From NCBI GenBank assembly GCA_965200885.1, contig OZ241737.1, forward strand, positions 3,100,001 to 3,164,000: 64,000 nt of DNA, in the 5' to 3' direction. The stretch is from MPNP01 sp026710155. GTDB lineage: Bacteria > Pseudomonadota > Alphaproteobacteria > Rhodobacterales > Rhodobacteraceae. The notes below the pieces were generated by a model. It was not told where the DNA came from. It was given only the letters and a program-made list of their open reading frames with translations, and ran no database searches. The position numbers were made by a program, and so were the translations under genes. Shown here in pieces: positions 28,118-37,680 of this stretch; positions within the stretch are counted from its first letter, which is position 1; every line of letters begins with the position of its first letter.

Positions 28118-29212
28118 CTATATGCGAATGATATCCCTGGGCAAGGAGGAAAGAATCTCGGGGCCGTCTTCCCTGATGATCACAATTTCTTCTAGCCTCA
28201 CTCCAAACTTGCCTGGCAGGTAAATCCCCGGCTCGATGGAAAAGACCATCCCCGTTTCCAATATAGTTTCCGATGAGGCCGTAATATAAGGTGGTTCATG
28301 GATTTCAATTCCCAATCCATGTCCGGTTCGGTGCACAAAGTATTCGCCATAACCCGCTTTCGCTATGACCCCTCTGGCCGCCTGGTCAACTTCCCTTGCC
28401 ATGATTCCTGATTTGGCAATTTCCATGGCACCGATGACAGCCTCATTGACAATACCATGGACCTTGACCATCTCCTTGGATGGTTCTCCCAATACGGCAA
28501 AGCGGGTTATATCACTTGAGTATTCCCCTTTCTGCCCGCCGATATCAATGACTATTCCATTACCCAACTCCAGAATACTCGACCCAGTATGATGATGCGG
28601 CAAGGCCCCATTCGGCCCAGCCGCAACAATGGCAAATTTCATTGCGGTGTCCTGGTCCTTGAATTTCCTCTCTATGATGGCAGCCACTTCCAACTCACTC
28701 ATGCCCGGCCTGATGGCAGCACTACCGGCAAGCATGGCCTGATCGGCTATGGCTGCATTTTCCTTGAGGCTCGCATATTCCAGTTCATCCTTGCGCATTC
28801 TGAGGGCACCAACGGTATTTTCCGTGAAACTCCGATTGGCTCCTGGCAAGTGGTCCACCAGCAGCATGGCAAAATCTGCCCGCATCGTTTCATCCAGCAC
28901 GATGTTCACGGCATTCCCTGCCCCAACATCATACAGGGCCGCAAGCAAGGCATCGGCAGACCCTTCATCATCGGCCCATTCATGGCAGGTAATGGAACAT
29001 CTTTGCCTGGTATCCTCGGCATTGAGAGCGGGCATCAGAAAGGCCTCCCTTTCTTCCCCGATCAACAGCAGGCATGGCCGTTCGTCAGCATGCGTATGAA
29101 ACCCCAATACCCATTGCATATGAGCACCAGGCCCCAAGGCGACCAGTTGGGTATTGGTTGCCTTCATGCTGGCCCTTATCTTTCCCAACCTTTTGACAGC
29201 CCTTTCACTCAT
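28118..29212 (-). CDS. M24 family metallopeptidase (Xaa-Pro aminopeptidase-like)
   Basis: 364 residues: creatinase N-terminal domain (1 to about 130) and pita-bread catalytic domain. The five metal ligands are visible in order: D in VIDIGGQKGEYSSDITRF (two aspartates), H in HRTGHGLGIEIHEPPYI, E in FSIEPGIYLPG, and E in VRLEEIVII. Family members cleave Xaa-Pro or hydrolyse C-N bonds such as creatine. In this operon it may release the amino acid from the N-carbamoyl or dipeptide-like product; that is inference. Confidence 0.88.
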   Translation of the reverse strand: MSERAVKRLGKIRASMKATNTQLVALGPGAHMQWVLGFHTHADERPCLLLIGEEREAFLMPALNAEDTRQRCSITCHEWADDEGSADALLAALYDVGAGNAVNIVLDETMRADFAMLLVDHLPGANRSFTENTVGALRMRKDELEYASLKENAAIADQAMLAGSAAIRPGMSELEVAAIIERKFKDQDTAMKFAIVAAGPNGALPHHHTGSSILELGNGIVIDIGGQKGEYSSDITRFAVLGEPSKEMVKVHGIVNEAVIGAMEIAKSGIMAREVDQAARGVIAKAGYGEYFVHRTGHGLGIEIHEPPYITASSETILETGMVFSIEPGIYLPGKFGVRLEEIVIIREDGPEILSSLPRDIIRI

Positions 29213-29232
29213 TTATATCTCTCCTCATATTG

Positions 29233-30048
29233 TTACCTTCCTGACGCCCCGATAATAATCCTATTGCCGAATACATCGCCATCATTGATGATGCCAAAAC
29301 GATCGATTTCCTCTTCGGGTGGCGCTTCACACGACCATCTGCGACTTGGTATCCAACCGCATTGCCTTTGCAACATGGCTGCATACTCGGCCCTCTTGAG
29401 GGCTGCTATGGACGGGTCTATGACAGGTACACCCAACTCCTTCTCCAGGTTTTGGTAAAATCCCACCTCCCTGGTACACCCCAATATTATCGCTTCGGCA
29501 TAATCCTCCTCCACAGCCCGGCGACCGGCATCAATCAAAAGCCTTTCCGTTCTTTCAGGATTGACCTGAAAGTCGTTGACACCGAGTTCAACATGATAAA
29601 ATCCGCTCAGCTGTTCACTTTTACCGTATGCACTGATGGTAGTGGCCATTTGATCGACCCATTTGCGACGACCGACAATGACACCAAACCTGTTGGCCAG
29701 GCTGCAGGCGATTTCGACCGAGGCGATACAGGGAGCTGTTACGGTCATTGCCCCTGAAACTTCCCTGGCATCGTGCAGGGCCGTATCGTAGAAACAACTC
29801 AGGGCAACGGCATCAAAGCCTTCTAGGGACGCAACCCTGGTTCCCCTGACGATGCCAGAGGATACAACGGCCTCATAAGCCCTGTATTCGATATGGGTAA
29901 AACCGCCATCTGATTCCTTCAGGGACGTGATGTGTACCTCGGTATCCGGATTCTTGTAACTCCTTACCATGTCAGCAAACAACTCATCAAAAGCTGCTGT
30001 ACCCACCGGTCTGAGATACATGACCTTGAGGGGCAAATCTCTGCTCAC
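29233..30048 (-). CDS. Asp/Glu/hydantoin racemase family protein, paralogue 2
   Basis: 271 residues with the two catalytic cysteines of the hydantoin racemase fold: ALSCFYDTALHDAREVSG and EAIILGCTREVGFYQNL. Very similar along its full length to the neighbouring paralogue at 30078-30887, so a tandem duplication is likely. It probably racemises or isomerises the chiral substrate of the HyuAB enzymes. Confidence 0.87.
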   Translation of the reverse strand: MSRDLPLKVMYLRPVGTAAFDELFADMVRSYKNPDTEVHITSLKESDGGFTHIEYRAYEAVVSSGIVRGTRVASLEGFDAVALSCFYDTALHDAREVSGAMTVTAPCIASVEIACSLANRFGVIVGRRKWVDQMATTISAYGKSEQLSGFYHVELGVNDFQVNPERTERLLIDAGRRAVEEDYAEAIILGCTREVGFYQNLEKELGVPVIDPSIAALKRAEYAAMLQRQCGWIPSRRWSCEAPPEEEIDRFGIINDGDVFGNRIIIGASGR

Positions 30049-30077
30049 AGCAAAAACACTTACTTAAATGTTCCTGC

Positions 30078-30887
30078 CTATTCGGCTTCAACAATCTGCC
30101 GATTGCCAAAGACATCACCCTCATCAATGATGCCAAATCGCTTCAACTCATCTTCCGGCGGCGATTCACAGGACCATTTGCGGCTGGGTATCCAACCGCA
30201 CTGACGCTTGAGAATGCCTGCATACTCGGCCCGCTTCAGGGCAGAAATAGAAGGGTCCAGGACTGGAACACCAAGGGTTTTGGTCAGGGACCGGAAAAAG
30301 CCCAACTCCAGGGTACATCCAAGTATGATGGCCTCGGCGTAATCCTCCTCCACGGCCTTGCGGCCTACCTCGGTCAGTAACCGTTCGGTTCGTTCATGGT
30401 CAACGAGAAATTCATTCACGCCCAATTCCACATGATAAAAACCGCTGAGTTGTCCGCACCGGCCATTTTCCCTGACGGTTGTGGTCATCTGGTTGACCCA
30501 TTTGCGGCGACCGACTATGATGCCAAAGCGATTGGCCAGGCTGCAGGCGATCTCGACGGAAGCCATGCAGGGAGCGGTTACAATCATCTCCCCCGAAACT
30601 TCCCTGGCGTCATGCAGGGCCGTATCATAAAAACACCCGATGGCCAATGCATCAAAACCTTCCAGGGCCGCTGCCCTAGTTGCCCTGATGATGCCGGATG
30701 TTACAATAGCTTCATAGGACCTGTATTCGATATGGGTAAAGCCCCCATCGGATTCCTTCAGGGACGTGATATGCACTTCCGTACCCGGCAGTTTGAACTC
30801 TCTGGCCATATCGGCAAAGACCGGATCATAAGCCGCGGTTCCAACCGGGTTCAGATACATGATTTTAAGGGGTTCATTGGCTGTCAT
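30078..30887 (-). CDS. Asp/Glu/hydantoin racemase family protein, paralogue 1
   Basis: 269 residues from ATG 30887, which is preceded by TAGGAGAATTGCC; an upstream in-frame ATG at 30926 would overlap hyuB. Catalytic cysteines lie in AIGCFYDTALHDAREVSG and AIILGCTLELGFFRSL. Members include hydantoin racemase (HyuE), aspartate racemase and maleate isomerase. The hydantoinase context favours a hydantoin-like substrate. Confidence 0.88.
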   Translation of the reverse strand: MTANEPLKIMYLNPVGTAAYDPVFADMAREFKLPGTEVHITSLKESDGGFTHIEYRSYEAIVTSGIIRATRAAALEGFDALAIGCFYDTALHDAREVSGEMIVTAPCMASVEIACSLANRFGIIVGRRKWVNQMTTTVRENGRCGQLSGFYHVELGVNEFLVDHERTERLLTEVGRKAVEEDYAEAIILGCTLELGFFRSLTKTLGVPVLDPSISALKRAEYAGILKRQCGWIPSRKWSCESPPEDELKRFGIIDEGDVFGNRQIVEAE

Positions 30888-30922
30888 GGCAATTCTCCTA
30901 CATAACCATCTCTTTTTCATCA

Positions 30923-32587
30923 TCAATCCTTCAGACCAAATACTTCCCTGGCCTGACCATCGGTAATCAATCCGTTCATGAGATCCCTCCTTACAAGTTC
31001 GGGATCTCGTTCCTTCGGATCTCCCAATCCGCCCCCATTGCCGGTATAAACCCGAATGACGTCATCCTTGTGGGTGGTCAATCCCGATATGGTGGCAAAG
31101 GTCTGCACCTCGCCCTCCTTTGGTATGAACTCTATGTAATTGGGTGATCCATCATGGCCACCATCAAGGCCCCAGGCCGGGAATTTTGAACGGGTATAGC
31201 CGGCCGTCAGAAAGCCATTATCGGCCCTCACCCGGTAATCCAGCACGATACCCCTTCCCCCCATGTGCCTGCCCTCACCGCCCGGGCCTACATTCAGTGC
31301 CATCTGGTCAACAATGAGGCCGTTCCGGGCCTCATTGATCTCGGCCGGGCAATTGTAGGTTTCACCATGGAAGCCACAGAACATGCCGGAATTGCCATCC
31401 CCTGACTGGCTTGCACCCCAACCACCAAGCTGAGGCTCGATCACCGTGTATTGACGCCCCGTATCCGGATGAATGCCACCAATAAAGGTACCACACACGG
31501 AAGCAAAATGACCGGCGGCCAGCCTTTCGGGCATGTGTCTGGCCAGACATCGCCACATGACATCATAGACCCGCAATTCGATTTCGTAATAGAAACCGAG
31601 GGGTGCCGGTTCCCTTGCATGGAAAACCGTTCCTTCCCGGGTCAGCAGTTCAATCGGCCGAAAGGATCCACCATTGGCTGGCGAATAGGGGTCGGTAAGC
31701 GACTTGAATACCATCTGGACGGCAACCATGACCCCATCGCGGCTGGTATTCAGGGGAGCATCAAGTTGATCTGGATTGTTCCTCAGATCAACGATGAACC
31801 TGTCTTCGGCAATGGTTATCTTCACATTGTAAAACTGGCCGTTATCCTGCTCTTCAGTCAATTCATAGGTGCCCTTGGGCAATTTGGCCAGTTCCCGGCG
31901 GGAAACCCTTTCGCCATAATCCATGAAAGCCTCGACAGCCTTGGCAAAGGTCGTGGTACCATACTTCTCGGCAATCGACATCAACCTTCGCTCCCCAATC
32001 CTGACCGAGGCAATGGCTGCCCAGAGATCGCCCTCCAAAACATCAGGCATGCGGGAATTGACCTTGATGACCTCCATGACCGGAACAATCGTTTCACCTT
32101 TCGAAATGATCTTGACCGCCGGCAACCTCAATCCTTCCTGGAAAATACTGGTCGCCTCGCCGGTCAATGACCCTGGAGCCATGCCACCGACATCCGAGTT
32201 GTGGGCAATGTTGGCACACCAGGCAATCAATTCTCCTCCAGAGAATACCGGCATAACGACGACGATGTCGTTAAGGTGCGTAACTCCTCCATAATAGGGA
32301 TCATTGGTGGCAAATATGTCGCCGGGTTCGATATCCCCTGGCTGGTCAAACTTCTTGATTATCACCTTGACTGATTTGTCCAGGACACCGACAAAAGCCG
32401 GAATGCCTGCCCCCGAACCGGCGATTTCCCCCTGGGGATCCATGATGCCGGTTCCCATGTCCAGGACTTCATAGATTATTGAACTCATGGCTGTCTTGCG
32501 CATGGCCGCAAACATCTCATCGGCGGCAGCCTGCAAGGAGTTCTGGATAATCTCGATCGTGATCGGATCGGTTTCGTTGGTGGTCAT
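30923..32587 (-). CDS. hyuB: hydantoinase B / oxoprolinase family protein (first copy)
   Basis: 554 residues from ATG 32587 (GAGGGAGGA site; an ATG two codons earlier is also possible). Motifs: LQAAADEMFAAMRKTAMS, ATNDPYYGGVTHLNDIVV, IAHNSDVGGMAPGS, VIEPQLGGWGASQSGDG, and a glycine-rich YTGNGGGLGDP. It immediately follows hyuA (12 nt), so this copy is the likely obligate partner of HyuA. Confidence 0.92.
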   Translation of the reverse strand: MTTNETDPITIEIIQNSLQAAADEMFAAMRKTAMSSIIYEVLDMGTGIMDPQGEIAGSGAGIPAFVGVLDKSVKVIIKKFDQPGDIEPGDIFATNDPYYGGVTHLNDIVVVMPVFSGGELIAWCANIAHNSDVGGMAPGSLTGEATSIFQEGLRLPAVKIISKGETIVPVMEVIKVNSRMPDVLEGDLWAAIASVRIGERRLMSIAEKYGTTTFAKAVEAFMDYGERVSRRELAKLPKGTYELTEEQDNGQFYNVKITIAEDRFIVDLRNNPDQLDAPLNTSRDGVMVAVQMVFKSLTDPYSPANGGSFRPIELLTREGTVFHAREPAPLGFYYEIELRVYDVMWRCLARHMPERLAAGHFASVCGTFIGGIHPDTGRQYTVIEPQLGGWGASQSGDGNSGMFCGFHGETYNCPAEINEARNGLIVDQMALNVGPGGEGRHMGGRGIVLDYRVRADNGFLTAGYTRSKFPAWGLDGGHDGSPNYIEFIPKEGEVQTFATISGLTTHKDDVIRVYTGNGGGLGDPKERDPELVRRDLMNGLITDGQAREVFGLKD

Positions 32588-32599
32588 GTCCATCCTCCC

Positions 32600-34666
32600 T
32601 CAAATTGTGATGATGTAATTGCCATAGTCATCAACAACGGTCCGGTTGCCCGGATGGACAACAATTGTCGTTCCCTCCTCCTCGATGATGGCCGGTCCCT
32701 CAAACGCCATTCCGGGTTCCAGTCGGGAACCGTCATAGGTGGTTGCCTCATGGATGCCCTCCAAGGCATAATCCACCTCTCGGACCTCTTTGACGGCCGT
32801 CGATATATCCCGGCCAGTCGTTTGCCTGGCGGGCAGTGAGAGTTTGCCAACCTCGGCTACGGCCACGAGATGAATACCCACCATTTCGACCGGTGCATCC
32901 AGCCGATAGGTATATTCGCGTTCATAGACCTCCTTGAAACTGTCAACAATATTGGAGATTTTCTCTCCGGCAATGGCACCCTTCAACTCCACTTCGGTCG
33001 TATGCTCCTGATTCTGGTACCTTAACTTGGCAAATCTCGTGAAGGAAATCTCCCCCCTATCGATGTTTTCTCCGGCAAACTGCTCCAGGGCTGTCTTTTC
33101 CGCTTCCCTGAAGGTTTCCTCGATGTGCTCGGCCGTGCCCTGATTCAAATCGGCAAGACAGGTTACGAAGTAATCCCTCCTGAGATCCGACATGGTCATG
33201 CCCCAGGCCGAAAACACGGCAGAATTGGCCGGAATGATGATCTTGCCGACCCCTAGTTCCTGAGCAAGGGCCACGGCATGCATGCCACCTCCCCCACCAA
33301 AGGCCACGAGGGTAAAGTCCCTTGGATCAAATCCTCGGTTGAGTGATACAAGTTTCAAAGCATTGACCATGCTGTTGTTGGCAATCCTGACGATCCCCCT
33401 GGCAGCTTCCCGCGTGTCAACCCCGAGTTTCTTGCCAATGTTGCCAATGGTTTTCTCAACATTGGCCATGTCAGCGGTGATTTCGCCACCACAGAAGTAA
33501 TCCTTGTTGATCCTGCCCAGAAGCAGGTTGGCATCGGTGGTCGTGGCTTCGGTCCCACCCTTTCCGTAGCTGGCAGGACCGGGAACGGCCCCGGTCGATT
33601 GGGGACCGACATGCAACTTGCCGTAATCATCCACCCAGGCGATGGACCCTCCCCCATTGCCGATTTCGACAAGATCAACCACTGGAACCATGACAGGATA
33701 ACCCGAGGATTTCCGACTTTTCTCGATCCAGTAGTCGGTAACAATCCTGATATTGCCGTTTTCGATCAGGGAACATTTGGCGGTCGTGCCCCCGATATCC
33801 AGGGCAAGGACATTGGGATCACCGATCAGTTTGCCCAGTTCGGCCGCTCCCCATATCCCCGATGAGGGGCCTGATTCAATCATCGTAATGGGTGTCCTGG
33901 CAATGGCCTCAAGGGTATCAACACCGCAATTGGACTGCATGACATAAGGGCTTCCCCCGAAGCCGTTGGCCTTGAGTTTTTCATCAAGTCGCCTGAGGTA
34001 ACCTTCGGCCACCGGCTGGACATAGGCCGAAAGGACAGTCGTATTGGTTCGTTCATATTCCCGCCATTCCCGGGCAATGCTGTGCGAGGAGACGACCCTG
34101 ACCTCAGGCCAGAGTTCCCTGACAGCCGACTCGGTGGCCTGTTCATGGGCCGGATTGGCATAGGAATGGAGATAGCTGATGGCGATGGCCTCTACCCCCT
34201 CATCCTTGAAGCCATTGATGATATCTACCAACCCATCAAGGATCAGTGGTCTCATTTCCTCCCCCTGATAGGTCATGCGACCGGGCAGTTCACAGCGCAG
34301 GTATCGGGGGACGAAGGGTGGTGGTTTTTCATAATGCAGATTGAAGAAATCAGGTCTGTTGCCTCTGGCGATTTCCAGTGTATCGCGAAAGCCTTCGGTG
34401 GTGATCAGGCCAACCTTGACGCCCTTTCTTTCCGTCAGGGCATTGATGACTACGGTTGTACCATGAGCCAGGTAATTAACTCTGGCCAGATCGACCCCGG
34501 CCTTCTCAATGACATTCATCATGCCGGTTTCATAATCAGGTGGTGTGGTGGCCGATTTGGCTGTACTCACCGTTGATTGGCCGGTCTTGCCAGCGATTTC
34601 AAAACAGACCAAATCGGTGAATGTTCCACCGACATCGGTCGCAACACGTATTGTTGAGTCAACCAT
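32600..34666 (-). CDS. hyuA: hydantoinase A / oxoprolinase family protein
   Basis: 688 residues with the actin-like ATPase fold: RVATDVGGTFTDLVCFE, YLAHGTTVVINALTERKG, MIESGPSSGIWGAA, VLALDIGGTTAKCSLIE and VAFGGGGGMHAVALA. The HyuA alpha subunit phosphorylates the ring substrate with ATP before hydrolysis by HyuB. Its ATG overlaps the GAF gene stop by 8 nt. Whether the substrate is a hydantoin, oxoproline or another cyclic amide cannot be told from sequence. Confidence 0.93.
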   Translation of the reverse strand: MVDSTIRVATDVGGTFTDLVCFEIAGKTGQSTVSTAKSATTPPDYETGMMNVIEKAGVDLARVNYLAHGTTVVINALTERKGVKVGLITTEGFRDTLEIARGNRPDFFNLHYEKPPPFVPRYLRCELPGRMTYQGEEMRPLILDGLVDIINGFKDEGVEAIAISYLHSYANPAHEQATESAVRELWPEVRVVSSHSIAREWREYERTNTTVLSAYVQPVAEGYLRRLDEKLKANGFGGSPYVMQSNCGVDTLEAIARTPITMIESGPSSGIWGAAELGKLIGDPNVLALDIGGTTAKCSLIENGNIRIVTDYWIEKSRKSSGYPVMVPVVDLVEIGNGGGSIAWVDDYGKLHVGPQSTGAVPGPASYGKGGTEATTTDANLLLGRINKDYFCGGEITADMANVEKTIGNIGKKLGVDTREAARGIVRIANNSMVNALKLVSLNRGFDPRDFTLVAFGGGGGMHAVALAQELGVGKIIIPANSAVFSAWGMTMSDLRRDYFVTCLADLNQGTAEHIEETFREAEKTALEQFAGENIDRGEISFTRFAKLRYQNQEHTTEVELKGAIAGEKISNIVDSFKEVYEREYTYRLDAPVEMVGIHLVAVAEVGKLSLPARQTTGRDISTAVKEVREVDYALEGIHEATTYDGSRLEPGMAFEGPAIIEEEGTTIVVHPGNRTVVDDYGNYIITI

Positions 34667-35156
34667 TTATATTTCCATTAGTGACATAATCGTTGAAAAG
34701 AAAACAAAAGGTGCTGGGGACCTTGAGTTGTTCGGCGAAGGGAAGGGTTGCCGGTGGATAGGCACCGGCCGGACCCAGGATGTTCAGGGTACCGCATATC
34801 TTTCCCCCAATGACGATCGGTACATTGATTATGGCTTCACAGCCGAGTGACTTGATCACTTCATGATCAGGAAACACTTCAACCAGAGCAGCGTAATCAT
34901 TGGCAACAAAAAGTCGTTTTTGCCCGATCACGATATCTGCCCAATCCCCGGTGGTAATCGGCTTGGTACCAGACAGGGGGTAAACCTCTGGCTCGCTGGT
35001 ATAGATACGATGGGCTTCTCCTCCGGCAAAATCAACTTTCATCACGGAAAACAGTTTTATATCCAGCTGGGTAACGGCTAATCGTTCAAGCTCCTCAAAA
35101 AGTTGTTCGGTCCGGCAGTTTGCATTCTCGGCCAGACGAATAAACCTGTCCATCAT
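34659..35156 (-). CDS. GAF-domain protein
   Basis: 165 residues, essentially a single GAF domain: AHRIYTSEPEVYPLSG, ITTGDWADIVIGQKRLFVA, ALVEVFPDHEVIKSLGCEAI, NVPIVIGGKICGTLNILG. There is no output domain, so it is probably a small-molecule binding protein or an effector-sensing subunit. It overlaps both its neighbours by a few bases (4 nt with the ATPase gene, 8 nt with hyuA), which implies fixed co-expression. Similar GAF proteins often accompany HyuAB operons. Confidence 0.82.
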   Translation of the reverse strand: MMDRFIRLAENANCRTEQLFEELERLAVTQLDIKLFSVMKVDFAGGEAHRIYTSEPEVYPLSGTKPITTGDWADIVIGQKRLFVANDYAALVEVFPDHEVIKSLGCEAIINVPIVIGGKICGTLNILGPAGAYPPATLPFAEQLKVPSTFCFLFNDYVTNGNING

Positions 35157-35974
35157 TCTACTGCCTCCATTGCCAGCCCTTCCCTCAATCTGTTTCTCAT
35201 GATGCGTTCCTCTTCAGTAATGACCGGAGAGGCGCTGATCAGTCTTCTGGTATAGTCGTGTTCGGGATTATCAAATATCTCGTGGGTGGATTTCAGCTCG
35301 ACCAGTTGACCCTCTTTCAAGACGGCAACTCGATCGGCCATATTGCGGACCACGGCCAAATCATGGGTTATGAAAACATAGGTGAGGTTCCGTTTTCTCC
35401 GCAATTCATTCAACAGGATCAGAACCCGTGCCTGGACCAAGACATCCAAGGCTGAAGTTGGTTCATCAAGGACGATCATTTCAGGCTGGCTGGCCAGAGC
35501 CCTTGCAATTGCCACCCTCTGACATTGACCACCCGAAAGGGTCGATGGGGCTCTTGTGGCATAATCGGCCGATAGACCTACTTCACCGAGTAACTCCTCC
35601 ACCCGGGTCATCCGTGCACCCTTGGTACCTATGTCATGAACATCAAGGGGCAGTTTGAGGGTTGCTCCAATTCTTCGACTTGGGTTGATGGAGGAAAAGG
35701 GGTTCTGCTGGACAAGCTGTATGGCTCTGCGCTGGCTTTTGGTTCGGTGCGCACCAAGGGGTTGTCCCTTGAAACTGATTTGGCCCGAGGTTGGTGGATA
35801 CACACCCAAAATCATGTTGGCCACCGTGCTTTTGCCGGAACCCGACTCACCAACTATGGCCAGACATTCCCCCTGCCATAGATCCACAGTAACCCCCCGG
35901 ACCGCATGGACCTGATAGCCTTCCAGTTGAAACATCTTGGCAAGGTGTTTGATCGCAAGCAGGGGAACAGTCAT
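35153..35974 (-). CDS. peptide-type ABC transporter ATP-binding protein (OppF/DppF-like)
   Basis: 273 residues: Walker A GESGSGKSTVANMILG, signature LSGGQCQRVAIARALA, Walker B EMIVLDEPTSALDV, H-loop VFITHDLAV. The C-terminal oligopeptide-transporter extension is shorter than in many DppF proteins. Works with the neighbouring ATPase and the two permeases to import the operon's substrate. Confidence 0.9.
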   Translation of the reverse strand: MTVPLLAIKHLAKMFQLEGYQVHAVRGVTVDLWQGECLAIVGESGSGKSTVANMILGVYPPTSGQISFKGQPLGAHRTKSQRRAIQLVQQNPFSSINPSRRIGATLKLPLDVHDIGTKGARMTRVEELLGEVGLSADYATRAPSTLSGGQCQRVAIARALASQPEMIVLDEPTSALDVLVQARVLILLNELRRKRNLTYVFITHDLAVVRNMADRVAVLKEGQLVELKSTHEIFDNPEHDYTRRLISASPVITEEERIMRNRLREGLAMEAVE

Positions 35975-35977
35975 CAG

Positions 35978-36850
35978 TCAGGCATCCCAATGTACTTCCC
36001 TTGGAGCGAGAAAGGCCGAGGTGTCATTGATGGCATCAGAAATTGTATCGCCACTGGTAATACTTGGTACCGCCGCCAGCAAGGCTCTGGTATAGGGATG
36101 TTTCGGGTTGGCAAACACATCCTCCGTCTTTCCTTCCTCAACAATCCTTCCCTGGTAGATCACATAGAGACGATCGGAAAATTCCCGTACAACCCCAAGA
36201 TTGTGGGATATGAAAAAGACCGAGGTTCCCCTTTCCTCGACCATGTCATGCATCAGGCGAAGGGTTTGGTCCTGGACCGTTACATCAAGGGCCGTACCTG
36301 GTTCATCAGCTATCAGCAATGTTGGTTCATTGATCAACCCCATGGCAATCATGACCCGCTGGTTCATGCCGCCTGAGAGTTGAAAGGGAAAGGACTTCAA
36401 TACCCGTTCCGGTTCGGTTATGTTGACATCACCCAGTATGGCCGTGGCTTCACCTCTGGCATCATCAAGGTTTATGGTGGGGCGTTTTCGTTTCAGAACC
36501 TCGTGAAACTGGGTTTCGATGCGATAAACCGGATTGAGGGCCGATACCGGATCCTGAAAGATCATTGACATTCTGTTGCCCCGCAACTGGCGTCTTTCCC
36601 GGGCGGTCATCAACGCCAGATCCCTTCCCTCGAAATTGATTGTGCCTGATACCCTGGTCTTGCTCTGGGCCTGCAGCAAGCCAAGGACCAATCTGGCTGT
36701 TACCGACTTGCCGGAACCCGATTCACCAACCAGCGCCACCTTTTCCTTTTGACCTATGTTCAGGGAAACATCATGCAGCACCCTGGTTGTTTCCATCAGC
36801 CCCTTGAAACTCAGGGAGAGGTCAATGATTTCCAAGGTTGGGTTCTTCAT
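35978..36850 (-). CDS. peptide-type ABC transporter ATP-binding protein (OppD/DppD-like)
   Basis: 290 residues: Walker A GESGSGKSVTARLVLG, RMSMIFQDPVSALNPVYRI, signature QLSGGMNQRVMIAMGL, Walker B LLIADEPGTALDV, H-loop FFISHNLGVV, and the NPKHPYTRALLAAVPS extension of the oligopeptide branch. It overlaps the downstream end of the permease gene by 4 nt. Confidence 0.9.
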   Translation of the reverse strand: MKNPTLEIIDLSLSFKGLMETTRVLHDVSLNIGQKEKVALVGESGSGKSVTARLVLGLLQAQSKTRVSGTINFEGRDLALMTARERRQLRGNRMSMIFQDPVSALNPVYRIETQFHEVLKRKRPTINLDDARGEATAILGDVNITEPERVLKSFPFQLSGGMNQRVMIAMGLINEPTLLIADEPGTALDVTVQDQTLRLMHDMVEERGTSVFFISHNLGVVREFSDRLYVIYQGRIVEEGKTEDVFANPKHPYTRALLAAVPSITSGDTISDAINDTSAFLAPREVHWDA

Positions 36851-37680
36851 TGGTGTGTTCCCAAAACTTCCCGCATTGCATCACCAAGCAGGTTGAAGCC
36901 GAAAACGGCTACCAGTATTGCCAGACCGGGGAATACGGTCAGCCACCAGGAATCCGGCAGGTAGCGCGCGCCCTCGGCCACCATGGAGCCAAGATCGGGT
37001 GTGGGCGGCTGGACTCCCAAACCCAGAAACGACAGGGACGAGGCAATCAGGATGACAAAACCAAGATCCAGGGTCATTTTGGTCAGGATGGCCGGAAAAC
37101 AGTTGGGCAGTATTTCGACAAACATGATATGGAATCTGGAGGCTCCGATAACCTCGGCTGCCAGGACATAACCTTCTTCCCTTTCGGCCAGGGTCAGGTT
37201 ATGGACCAGACGGGAATACCAAGGCCACCACATGACCGTCACCGCCATCATGCCATTGATCAGGGTGGGTTCCAGGACACCCATGATGGACATGGCCAGA
37301 ACCAGGGGCGGGATGGACAGGAAAACCTCGGTCGTTCGCATCAGGACAAAACGAACCCTTGGACCAAGATAGCCTGCCATCAGACCGACGGTTACGCCCA
37401 GGGGTACGGCCAAAAGGAGAACAACAATGCCCAGAATGAGGGAAATCCTGTAGGCATAGATAATCCTGGTAAAGAGATCCCTGCCCACGAGATCGGTACC
37501 CATGATATTGGTCCAATCAGGTGGTTGATTGAAATTGTCGAAATCCACGACCGTTCCACGATGGCTTGGAAACGGCGTGATGAAATCAGCCAGGATGGCC
37601 GAGCCCACGACCAGGCCAATGAGAGTGACCCCGATAACGGAAAGGGGGGTGGCGAAGATAATTCTGACTGCTCTCTTCAA
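36847..37680 (-). CDS. peptide-type ABC transporter permease (DppC-like)
   Basis: About 277 residues, six membrane helices, with the EAA-loop region AAEVIGASRFHIMFVEILPN and C-terminal LSFLGLGVQPPTPDLGSM typical of DppC/OppC. I start it at TTG 37680, which overlaps the stop of the preceding permease as TTGA and has GGAGAAG upstream. The first in-frame ATG (37848) would overlap that gene by 170 nt and adds a Cys/Arg-rich stretch unlike the family. Confidence 0.88.
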   Translation of the reverse strand: MKRAVRIIFATPLSVIGVTLIGLVVGSAILADFITPFPSHRGTVVDFDNFNQPPDWTNIMGTDLVGRDLFTRIIYAYRISLILGIVVLLLAVPLGVTVGLMAGYLGPRVRFVLMRTTEVFLSIPPLVLAMSIMGVLEPTLINGMMAVTVMWWPWYSRLVHNLTLAEREEGYVLAAEVIGASRFHIMFVEILPNCFPAILTKMTLDLGFVILIASSLSFLGLGVQPPTPDLGSMVAEGARYLPDSWWLTVFPGLAILVAVFGFNLLGDAMREVLGTHQ